Under the pieces are notes generated by a model. The model did not search any database and had not been told where the DNA came from. It saw only the letters and a list, made by a program, of their open reading frames with translations. From contig USHX01000029.1 in NCBI GenBank assembly GCA_900554565.1, positions 1 to 14,824 on the forward strand: 14,824 nucleotides of DNA, read 5' to 3'. This document shows, piece by piece, positions 7,924 to 14,456 of the stretch. Positions within the stretch are counted from its first letter, which is position 1; every line of letters begins with the position of its first letter. A program made the position numbers and the translations under genes. Source of the stretch: an uncultured Clostridium sp. (GTDB lineage: Bacteria; Bacillota; Clostridia; TANB77; CAG-508).

Positions 7924-10141
7924 TTATTTCATTTTATATTTTAATCCTGTATTTCTTTTTCTGCTGTCGACATTTTTTATCATAAACTCTACAGTTCTTT
8001 CACTTCCAATTATTATTAATAATTTTTTAGCTCTAGTTATTCCTGTATATAGTAGGTTTCTAGTTAATAACATTGGAGATGATTGTGGTACTACCATTAT
8101 TACTACATCAAATTCACTTCCGTTGTGCTTTGTGGATTGTTACTACATAACTATGTTCTATTTGATCTAAGTCTTGGAATTCATACCATGCTGTTTTATC
8201 ATCATCAAATTTGATTTCTATTTGTTTTTCAACCTCAGAAATTCCTGTAATTGTTCCTATTTCTCCATTAAATATTCCGCTTCCCATTTGAGTTTTTCCA
8301 TTTACTTCTCTTTCCCAATATAAGTCATAATTATTTTTTACCTGCATTACTCTATCACCTATTCTATAAATTGCTCCCATACTGCTTTTTTCTGGCAAAT
8401 TATCTTTATTAGGATTTAACTGCTGTTGTAATATTCTGTTTAACTCTTTTGTTCCTAATATTCCTTTTTTAGTTGGCGATAAAACTTGAATATTTTGAAA
8501 GAAATCATAATTTCCAAACTTTTCTAATCTTCCTGTACACAACGAAACAACTTGTGCTAACATTCTTTCTTGTGAATTTTCTTTTATAAAGAAAAAGTCT
8601 TCATCTGTGTCTTCTTCTATTTCTTCTTTTCCTAAAAAATTTTTTCCCGAATTTACTCTATGTGCATTTAGGACTATTTTACTTTTGGCAGCTTGTCTAA
8701 AAATTTTATCTAAGTGTATTGTAGGAATTTGTTCTGAATCTATTAAGTCTTCTAATACACTTCCCGGACCTACTGATGCTAATTGGTCTACATCTCCTAC
8801 TAATACTAATTTTGTTCCTTGATATACACATTTTAGTAAGTAACTCATTAAAAACATATCTACCATTGAAACTTCATCAACTATTATTATATCCCCATCT
8901 ATTGGTGCTCCCTCATATTCTTTAGTGCTTTTATACAAACTGTCATCATCTATTTTTCCAATTTCTAATAATCTATGTAATGTTGATGATTCTTTTCCTG
9001 TTGTTTCTGTCATTCTTTTTGCAGCTCTACCAGTTGGGGCAGCCAGAACTACTTTTTTCCCTTTTCCTTCATATATGTCTATTATATTTTTTATAATTGT
9101 TGTTTTTCCTGTTCCTGGTCCACCTGTTATTATTGTTACATTGTTTTCATTTACTAATTTTATTGCTTCTTTTTGTTTTTCAGATAATTCTATTTTTGAT
9201 GTATCTTCTATCTTTTTTAATTCTGATTTTAAATCTCCTATTTTTTTCAAATTTGGTGCTGCTTGTAGTTTTAATAATCTATATGATATTTCTTCTTCTG
9301 TGTTGTAAAATGCTGATAAATATATATATTCTTGGCTATCTTCTCTTTTTTCTATTACTATTTCTTCTTTAGCTTTTAAGTTTATTAAGTTGTCTTCTAC
9401 ATTTTCTGTTGTTACATCTAAAAGTTTTATAACAAATTCTATTAAATTCTCTTTTAATACACATGCATTTCCGTTATATGTGCTTCTTATTAGCCCATAT
9501 TTTATTCCACTTTCTACTCTTTTATCATTGTCATAACTTATTCCTAAGTCTAGTGCCATTTTGTCTATTTGCTTAAAGTCTACACCTTTTGTTAAGTCTA
9601 TTAATATATATGGATTTGATTCTATTTCTTCTATTGCTTTTGTTCCATATAAGTCAAATACTTTTTTGGCATATTCTGCACCTATCCCGAATTTTTCTAG
9701 AAATCCAACTATTTGCCATACTTCCCAATTTTCTATAAATTGGTTTGACATTTCTTTTGCACCTTCTTTAGATATTCCCCTTATTGTTGATAGCCTTTCT
9801 GGTTCATATTTAAATACATGTATTGTTTCTTCTCCAAATGTTCTTATTATTCTTTTTGCAATTGCTTCACCTATTCCTTTTATATTACCTTTTGCTAGAT
9901 ATCTTTCTAGGGCTCCTAGGGTTTGCGGCATTAGTTTTTCAAATGTGTCTATTTTAAATTGTCTTCCATAATCTTTATGTTCTACAAATTTTCCTATTAA
10001 TTTTAATGTGTCTCCTGGATTAACAAATGGAAGATATCCAACTATTGTTGTTTCTTCTTCATCTGTTTCAAAGTCTGCTATTGTATAGCTATTTATTTCA
10101 TTTTTATATATGATATCCTTTATTTCTCCTGTTATTTCCAC
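7924..10141 (-). CDS. recD2: RecD2-type DNA helicase (YrrC), frameshifted near its C-terminus
   Basis: RecD2 is a superfamily 1B 5'-3' DNA helicase involved in replication-fork and DNA repair functions. The product has an N-terminal OB-like domain (1-70), a helix-hairpin-helix region (about 75-135, ALERYLAKGNIKGIGEAIAK), Walker A GGPGTGKTT (340-348), Walker B IIIVDEVSMVD (418-428) and VLVGDVDQLASVGPG (446-460). In the starting frame it stops after HKAQRK (codon 675, TGA at 8114), inside the motif expected to read HKAQGSEFD. Skipping one C at 8122 restores GSEFDVVIMVVPQSSP, then LLTRNLLYTGITRAKKLL and an end at 7924 (738 residues), a normal length. The missing 64 residues include conserved helicase motifs, so the short form is probably inactive. 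The start is GTG at 10141 with AAGGAG well placed. Confidence 0.9.
8120..8123 (-). other. +1 frameshift site (A-CGG) in recD2
   Basis: The minus strand reads GCA CAA CGG AAG TGA in the starting frame. Dropping the C at 8122 gives GCA CAA GGA AGT GAA, encoding the conserved A-Q-G-S-E. As in the KAP gene, the extra base is an isolated C between an A and GGA. Here a stop codon follows two codons after the shift point. Confidence 0.85.
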
Positions 10142-10168
10142 TTAAATTCTCCTTTTTTACATGTTATT

Positions 10169-10197
10169 AGTCTATCATAATTTCCTCGTATTTTCAA
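10169..10197 (-). promoter_or_regulatory. Candidate promoter of the recD2 operon
   Basis: On the minus strand TTGAAA (10192-10197) and TAGACT (10169-10174) are 17 bases apart. The -35 is fair and the -10 matches four of six. It lies between the terminator of the gene pair upstream and the recD2 GTG, the only place a promoter for this operon could sit. Confidence 0.4.
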
Positions 10198-10200
10198 CCG

Positions 10201-10228
10201 AAAAAGAGGCTATTAATTAGCCCCTTTT
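10201..10228 (-). terminator. Intrinsic terminator after the paralog pair
   Basis: On the minus strand AAAAGGGGCTA pairs with TAGCCTCTTTT around a five-base loop, with one G-U pair, ending in a T run. It overlaps the last codons and stop of the downstream paralog, a compact arrangement that leaves only about 60 bases to recD2. Confidence 0.85.
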
Positions 10229-10656
10229 GGTTTTAATAGAAATATCCACCTTCTTGTGAAAGAATTATTTAGTGACTCATTTTCACCAAATATCTCCTTT
10301 TCTGTTGCTATTTCTGGTTCAAATCCTAGTCTTTTATGTCTCCAGATACCATCGGATAACTGAACAAAAAAATGATAATCTCCCATATGTACACTACGCA
10401 CTAGACAAATTTTTCTTTGTCCTATTGGAACTTTCTCTTGTCTAGTACTTTTAAATACTCTATAATTAAAGAATTCTTCCAATTCTTTAATTAATGTTAA
10501 CGTTAGAACTATATCATCCGATTGCCGATTGCATCTTCGACCTATAGATTCTCCTATCAATAGAAATTTGTCAATATCAAATCTTCCTATTGCATATGGG
10601 TAACAACCAGATTTAATTGATATTTGTTCCCAAGTATTTTTTTCATTATCATTCAT
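10213..10656 (-). CDS. Unknown protein, second of a tandem paralog pair
   Basis: I do not recognise this family. The 147-residue product is a diverged paralog of its upstream neighbour. Shared landmarks are W9, Cys18 (GCYPYAIG), IGRRC (38-42), KICLVR (82-87), DYHF with His95, SDGIWRHK (101-108) and a closing RRWIF. The conserved Cys-His-Asp order suggests, without proving, a small cysteine hydrolase. There is no signal peptide or membrane segment. The ATG at 10656 has a perfect AGGAGG lying inside the end of the upstream gene, and the two frames overlap by eight bases, so they are cotranscribed and probably translationally coupled. Arginine codons are mixed (CGA, CGT, CGG, AGG, AGA), unlike the AGA-dominated neighbours, which hints at recent transfer. 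One codon is CGG (residue 44), and here the original frame must be kept. Confidence 0.8.
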   Translation of the reverse strand: MNDNEKNTWEQISIKSGCYPYAIGRFDIDKFLLIGESIGRRCNRQSDDIVLTLTLIKELEEFFNYRVFKSTRQEKVPIGQRKICLVRSVHMGDYHFFVQLSDGIWRHKRLGFEPEIATEKEIFGENESLNNSFTRRWIFLLKPKGAN

Positions 10657-11113
10657 AGCTTTTTCCTCCTATTTCAAAATACCATCTTTTTCTAAATGGC
10701 TCTGCCTGAAGTAAATCACTATTATTGATTTTTTCCATTTGAAATACTTGTGGAATTTCTCCTGGTTGTTTATGTGTCCAATTCCCATCAGATTCTTTTC
10801 TTAAAAAATGATAAAATCCTGTTCTTGGATCTCTCATTAAGCAAATTTTATATTTGTTATTTGAGATTGCACATTCTTTATCAATTTCTTTCAATTCGTA
10901 TCCTATATACTCTAATTCTTCTTTCAATACTTTTATTAGAGTTTCATCAGATACTTCATGGTCACACCTTTTTCCTATCATATCTCCTACTAGAATACAT
11001 TCATCCTTGAAGATATTTAATGCATATAGGTAGCAACTAGCTTTTAGATATCTCTCCCATTCTTGTGGATTGAATGAAATCGGAAATTTCCGATTTTTTT
11101 TATTTTCTATCAT
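10649..11113 (-). CDS. Unknown protein, first of a tandem paralog pair
   Basis: I do not recognise this family. It encodes 154 residues from the ATG at 11113, chosen because AGGAGGGC lies seven bases upstream. An in-frame ATG at 11137 would add eight residues but falls almost on the predicted transcription start. Landmarks shared with the downstream paralog are W19, Cys27 (SCYLYALN), IGKRC (46-50), KICLMR (89-94), GFYHF with His102, SDGNWTHK (108-115) and KRWYF. An N-terminal Cys-x-Tyr-Ala block with a later His and Asp would fit a small cysteine peptidase or amidase-like fold, but this is inference. No membrane segment is visible. A CGG codon occurs at residue 8, inside a 20-base perfect palindrome. 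The pair has its own promoter and terminator, a self-contained unit between core genes. Confidence 0.82.
   Translation of the reverse strand: MIENKKNRKFPISFNPQEWERYLKASCYLYALNIFKDECILVGDMIGKRCDHEVSDETLIKVLKEELEYIGYELKEIDKECAISNNKYKICLMRDPRTGFYHFLRKESDGNWTHKQPGEIPQVFQMEKINNSDLLQAEPFRKRWYFEIGGKSYE
11077..11096. repeat. 20-base perfect palindrome inside the start of a coding region
   Basis: AAATCGGAAA is followed directly by its complement TTTCCGATTT. It lies 18-37 bases into the first paralog. It is the longest perfect spacer-free palindrome I noticed in the window. It could act as an operator just downstream of the promoter, or as an RNA hairpin near the ribosome binding site. Nothing else supports either role. 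Confidence 0.6.
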
Positions 11114-11145
11114 ATAACTGCCCTCCTGTTTAGTCATGTACTCCT

Positions 11146-11174
11146 ATTATAACATAGTTTTACATAATTATCAA
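11146..11174 (-). promoter_or_regulatory. Strong vegetative promoter of the paralog pair
   Basis: On the minus strand TTGATA (11169-11174) and a perfect TATAAT (11146-11151) are exactly 17 bases apart. It is the best sigma-A promoter in the window. Transcription should begin near 11139, giving a leader of about 25 bases and favouring the ATG at 11113 as start. Confidence 0.8.
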
Positions 11175-11181
11175 TTACTAT

Positions 11182-11535
11182 TTAGGTGTTATCTATATTA
11201 TCAATAATTTCTTTACATTCTTTCCAATTTAAGACTTGAATTATTTCATTTTCTTCTGCCATTTTCTTTACTATTTCCTTTGTCCCATCTGTTGATTTTA
11301 AATCTGCTACTATAATGTTTTTTAATATCTCTTCTTTTCCATAAACAATTTTAAATATTAATGAACGTAAAAAGTATTCAATTTTTTCTTCTTGATTTTT
11401 TACAGCTATTATTAAGTAGATTCCATCTGATTTAAATTTAGTATATGTACATATGTATATTACATTTTTTATAATTTCTAATAAACCATATAAAGCTAAT
11501 ATCCAAAAAATAGTATTCAATATAAATTCTACCAT
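11182..11535 (-). CDS. Small membrane-anchored protein resembling a glycosyltransferase N-terminal half
   Basis: The function is unknown. The 117-residue product has one hydrophobic segment (about 5-31, ILNTIFWILALYGLLEIIKN onwards). A cytoplasmic part follows, with LIIAVKNQEEKIEYFLRSL (about 41-59), NIIVADLKSTDGTKEIVKKM (about 73-92) and a final VLNWKECKEII. The pattern V-x-N-x-E-x-x-I then I-V-x-D-x-x-S-x-DGT resembles the nucleotide-binding half of family 2 glycosyltransferases, but the catalytic second half is absent. I believe similar short proteins occur in other clostridia, so it is probably not a fresh truncation. The ATG has AGGAGG upstream and a promoter at 11557-11587. There is no terminator before the next promoter, so some read-through into the paralog pair is likely. 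Confidence 0.8.
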   Translation of the reverse strand: MVEFILNTIFWILALYGLLEIIKNVIYICTYTKFKSDGIYLIIAVKNQEEKIEYFLRSLIFKIVYGKEEILKNIIVADLKSTDGTKEIVKKMAEENEIIQVLNWKECKEIIDNIDNT

Positions 11536-11556
11536 TTTCTAGCCTCCTCATATGTT

Positions 11557-11587
11557 ATTATATTCAATTTTTAGTTTGTTGTGTTAA
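11557..11587 (-). promoter_or_regulatory. Probable promoter of the small membrane protein gene
   Basis: On the minus strand TTAACA (11582-11587) and a perfect TATAAT (11557-11562) are 19 bases apart, slightly long. It lies just after the terminator of the ribosomal operon and about 20 bases before the gene, where an independent promoter is expected. Confidence 0.55.
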
Positions 11588-11614
11588 TACAGCAATTTAA
11601 TCTCAAATAAATAT

Positions 11615-11663
11615 AAAAAAACGCATGAAATATTGATAAATAATTATCAACACCCCAAGCGTT
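11615..11663 (-). terminator. Terminator of the ribosomal alpha operon
   Basis: On the minus strand AACGC pairs with GCGTT at the base. Above one mismatch the stem continues through TGGGGTG/TATTTCA (several G-U pairs) and TTGATAA/TTATCAA to a four-base loop. Seven T follow. It is an unusually long hairpin that lies about 20 bases beyond the rplQ stop. Confidence 0.85.
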
Positions 11664-11682
11664 AAATATTTATTTTTATTTA

Positions 11683-12210
11683 CTAGATAAGTTGTAATAT
11701 TGCAACTTCTGCTCCGTCTCCTCTTCTAGGTCCTGCTTTAACTATACGTGTATATCCACCTACGTTTTTACCAGCATATTTTGGAGCTATTTCGTTAAAT
11801 AATTTTGAAGTTAAATCTATGTTATTTCCTTCGCTATCTTTAACTTTGTTTATTGTTTTCATCATTTTTCTTCTAGCATTTAATCTAGATGGCATATCTT
11901 TTTGTCTTTTTTCTGTAGTTTCTTCTTTAACTACTTTTAGATATTCTTTTCCATTTTTGCTTTTTACTAATTCTGTTTCTTTGTTACCTTTTGCATCTAG
12001 TTTTGCTTTTACTACTTTAACATCTACCATTTCGAAGTTATCTTTTTCTTTTATTGCTAAAGAAATTAAGCTATCAGCCATTTTCTTTACTTCTTTTGCT
12101 CTTGGTAAAGTTGTTTCAATTTTACCATGCATAATTAGGTCTGTTGTTAAAGTTCTTAGCATTGCCATTCTTATATCTGTTGGTTTTCCTAATTTTCTAT
12201 TAGTAGCCAC
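11683..12210 (-). CDS. rplQ: Ribosomal protein L17 with a long internal insertion
   Basis: L17 (bL17) is a protein of the large ribosomal subunit near the exit tunnel. The ends are standard: LRTLTTDLIMHGKIETTLPR (about 19-37) and GGYTRIVKAGPRRGDGAEVA (151-170). At 175 residues it is some 50 longer than the Bacillus protein. The surplus is a charged segment at about residues 55-106, between SLISLAIKEK and the MPSRLNARRKMM region. I recall similar insertions in some clostridial families. The start is GTG at 12210, with GGAAGGTG upstream. It lies 25 bases after rpoA and is the last gene of the operon, as usual in Firmicutes. Confidence 0.97.
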   Translation of the reverse strand: MATNRKLGKPTDIRMAMLRTLTTDLIMHGKIETTLPRAKEVKKMADSLISLAIKEKDNFEMVDVKVVKAKLDAKGNKETELVKSKNGKEYLKVVKEETTEKRQKDMPSRLNARRKMMKTINKVKDSEGNNIDLTSKLFNEIAPKYAGKNVGGYTRIVKAGPRRGDGAEVAILQLI

Positions 12211-12235
12211 TTATTTCACCTTCCTTTATTTTTCT

Positions 12236-13183
12236 TTATTCATCTTCTTTAGCAAAATCTAGTCCTAATGAGTGTAATTTTGCTGTTACTTCATCAAATG
12301 ATTTTTTACCTAAATTTCTAACTTTCATCATATCTGTTTCAGATTTGTTTGTTAAGTCTTCAACTGTAGCTATACCAGCTCTTTTTAAGCAGTTGAATGA
12401 TCTTACAGATAATTCAAGTTCTTCAATTGACATTTCTAATACTTTTTCTTTCTTAGATTCTTCTTTTTCTATCATAACTTGTGTGTTTTTTGTAGCTTCT
12501 GATAGGTCTATGAATAATTCTAAGTGTCCTGTCATTACTTTAGCAGCTAAACTTAAAGCTTCATGTGCTTTTAAACTTCCGTCTGTCCAAACTTCAATTA
12601 CTAATTTATCATAATCTACCATTTGTCCAACTCTAGTATTCTCTACTTGATAGTTTACTTTTTTTACAGGTGTATAGATTGAATCGATTGGAAGTACTGA
12701 TATATCTTGATTTGGTTTCTTATTTTTTTCAGATGAGTTATATCCTCTTCCTCTGTCAGCTGTCATTTCCATTTTTAGGTGTCCACCTTCAGAAACTGTA
12801 GCTATATGTAAGTCTGGGTTTAGTATTTCTACTGTTCCATCTGTTATTATGTCTCCAGCTTTAACTTCCCCTTCTCCTTTGAAGTCTATTTTTAAAACTT
12901 TTTCTTCATTTTCTTCAAATTTTAGTCTTACATTTTTTAAGTTTACTATTATTTCTGGTACATCTTCTACAACATTTGGTATACCTGAAAATTCATGTAA
13001 TACTCCATCAATTTTTACACTTGTTATGCTACATCCTGGAAGTGATGAAAGTAAAATTCTTCTTAGAGAATTTCCTATTGTTACTCCATATCCTCTTTCT
13101 AATGGTTCACATACAAATTTTGCATAGTTATTTGCATCATCTACTTCTAGACATTCAATATTTGGCTTTTCAAATTCTATCAT
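12236..13183 (-). CDS. rpoA: RNA polymerase alpha subunit
   Basis: RpoA dimerises to nucleate assembly of RNA polymerase, and its C-terminal domain contacts DNA and activators. The 315-residue product has the expected length. The N-terminal assembly domain shows FVCEPLERGYGVTIGNSLRR followed by ILLSSLPG (about 29-56), and GRGYNSSEKNK lies near residue 145. The C-terminal domain (about 250-315) has LELSVRSFNCLKRAGI, VRNLGKKSFDEV and LHSLGLDF. The ATG is preceded by AGGAGGT. It follows rpsD after a 114-base gap and precedes rplQ by 25 bases, the canonical Firmicutes order. Confidence 0.99.
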   Translation of the reverse strand: MIEFEKPNIECLEVDDANNYAKFVCEPLERGYGVTIGNSLRRILLSSLPGCSITSVKIDGVLHEFSGIPNVVEDVPEIIVNLKNVRLKFEENEEKVLKIDFKGEGEVKAGDIITDGTVEILNPDLHIATVSEGGHLKMEMTADRGRGYNSSEKNKKPNQDISVLPIDSIYTPVKKVNYQVENTRVGQMVDYDKLVIEVWTDGSLKAHEALSLAAKVMTGHLELFIDLSEATKNTQVMIEKEESKKEKVLEMSIEELELSVRSFNCLKRAGIATVEDLTNKSETDMMKVRNLGKKSFDEVTAKLHSLGLDFAKEDE

Positions 13184-13199
13184 TTTTACCTCCTAATAT

Positions 13200-13216
13200 T
13201 TGAGAATATATCTCAA
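13200..13216. repeat. Small inverted repeat before rpoA
   Basis: TTGAGA and TCTCAA form a six-base stem around a five-base loop, a few bases upstream of the rpoA ribosome binding site, in the 114-base rpsD-rpoA gap. It might influence rpoA translation. A weak promoter-like pair also lies in this gap (TTTACT, then TATTAT 18 bases on), but neither is convincing. Confidence 0.3.
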
Positions 13217-13297
13217 TCTTTATAATACTATTGTAGGTTTTCTTAAGTAAAATTTCTAAAGTTTTAAATAAACCTTTATTATATTTACTTTTTTCTA

Positions 13298-13924
13298 TTA
13301 TTTTGAGTAAAGCTCTACTATTAAATGTTCTTCGATTGGAATATCAACATCTTCTCTAGCCGCTAATCTAATTACTTTACCACTTAGTTTTTCGCTGTCT
13401 TTTTCTAACCATGCTGGAACTGGTCTTTTTGCAGATTCTTCTACATTTGTTTTTAATGCAGTATTATCTTTTTTGCTTTCTCTTACTGTTATTACATCAC
13501 CTGGTTTAACTAGGTATGATGGAATATCAACTCTTTTACCATTTACTTCGAATTGTGCATGGTTTACAAATTGTCTTGCCTGAGCTCTAGATGCTCCAAA
13601 TCCTAATCTATAAACAACATTGTCTAATCTGCTTTCTAATATTTGTAATAAGTTTTCACCTGTTACACCTTTTTTATTAGAAGCCATTTCAAAGTATTTT
13701 CTAAATTGTTTTTCTCCAACTCCATAATATGCTTTTGTTTTTTGTTTTTCTCTTAATTGAGTTCCGTATTCAGAAAGTTTTGCTCTTTTTTGTCCGTGTT
13801 GTCCTGGTGCGTAGTTTCTTCTTGAGATACTACATTTATCAGAATAACATCTTTCACCTTTTAAGAACAATTTTTGTCCTTCTCTACGGCATCTACGACA
13901 TTGTTCATCTTTATATCTTGCCAT
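13298..13924 (-). CDS. rpsD: Ribosomal protein S4, zinc-binding form
   Basis: S4 (uS4) binds 16S rRNA early in 30S assembly, and in several bacteria it represses its own synthesis. From the ATG at 13924 (AAAGGAG just upstream) the product is 208 residues and begins MARYKDEQ. A longer in-frame reading from 13966 lacks a ribosome binding site and family support. Cys9, Cys12, Cys26 and Cys31 form the zinc-binding site of the cysteine-containing S4 type. NYAPGQHGQKRAKLSEYGTQ and the S4 RNA-binding domain (LESRLDNVVYRLGFGASRAQ, VNHAQFEVNGK) follow. Placement of rpsD between rpsK and rpoA is typical of Clostridia but not of Bacillus subtilis, where rpsD stands alone. Confidence 0.97.
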   Translation of the reverse strand: MARYKDEQCRRCRREGQKLFLKGERCYSDKCSISRRNYAPGQHGQKRAKLSEYGTQLREKQKTKAYYGVGEKQFRKYFEMASNKKGVTGENLLQILESRLDNVVYRLGFGASRAQARQFVNHAQFEVNGKRVDIPSYLVKPGDVITVRESKKDNTALKTNVEESAKRPVPAWLEKDSEKLSGKVIRLAAREDVDIPIEEHLIVELYSK

Positions 13925-13995
13925 TTTTTTCTCCTTTCTCATTCTAAATAGCTTTTGCATTTTCATGCTTCTATATCTCTATATTTTTATCTAAA

Positions 13996-14391
13996 TTATA
14001 CTCTTCTTCTTTTTGGTGGTCTACAACCATTGTGTGGTATTGGTGTTACATCTTTTATAGCACTTATTTCTAAACCAGCTGTTTGAAGTGATCTTATTGC
14101 AGCTTCTCTTCCTGAACCTGGTCCTTTAACAAATACTTCTACAGATTTTAATCCATGTTCCATTGCTGCTTTTGCTGCTTTTTCAGCAACTTGACCAGCT
14201 GCGAATGGTGTGCTTTTTCTTGAACCTTTGTAACCTAGTTCTCCAGCACTTGCCCAAGAAATACTATTTCCTTGTGTATCTGTGATTGTAACTATTGTGT
14301 TATTGAAACTAGAATGAATATGAGCTGCACCTTTTTCAATGTTTTTTCTATTTCTTCTAGCTACTTTTTTTGTTGTTACATTTTTAGCCAT
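13996..14391 (-). CDS. rpsK: Ribosomal protein S11
   Basis: S11 (uS11) lies in the platform of the small ribosomal subunit. The 131-residue product has the normal length and the conserved core: AHIHSSFNNTIVTITDTQGN (about 23-42), SWASAGELGYKGSRKSTPFA, VKGPGSGREAAIRSL and the basic end IPHNGCRPPKRRRV. The ATG at 14391 has GGAGGA nine bases upstream. It lies 65 bases after rpsM and 71 before rpsD in the alpha operon. Nothing is unusual. Confidence 0.98.
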   Translation of the reverse strand: MAKNVTTKKVARRNRKNIEKGAAHIHSSFNNTIVTITDTQGNSISWASAGELGYKGSRKSTPFAAGQVAEKAAKAAMEHGLKSVEVFVKGPGSGREAAIRSLQTAGLEISAIKDVTPIPHNGCRPPKRRRV

Positions 14392-14456
14392 TTCGGTTTT
14401 TCCTCCTTTAAATATTCGAATTCTATTTCTTGTTAATAACTTTTTATTAACTCATT

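Noticed and set aside
8114..8116. TGA at the end of short recD2 as a recoded sense codon
   Set aside because: Reading through TGA keeps the wrong frame. The conserved motif only returns after a +1 shift two codons earlier.
10213..10656. +1 shift at the in-frame CGG of the second paralog (AAT CGG CAA)
   Set aside because: The shifted frame meets a TAG within a few codons, and the original frame downstream aligns with the sister protein, so no shift is needed.
13925..13966. Longer rpsD start at 13966
   Set aside because: The 14 extra residues have no ribosome binding site and no counterpart in S4, whereas ATG 13924 has AAAGGAG and gives the standard MARYKDEQ start.
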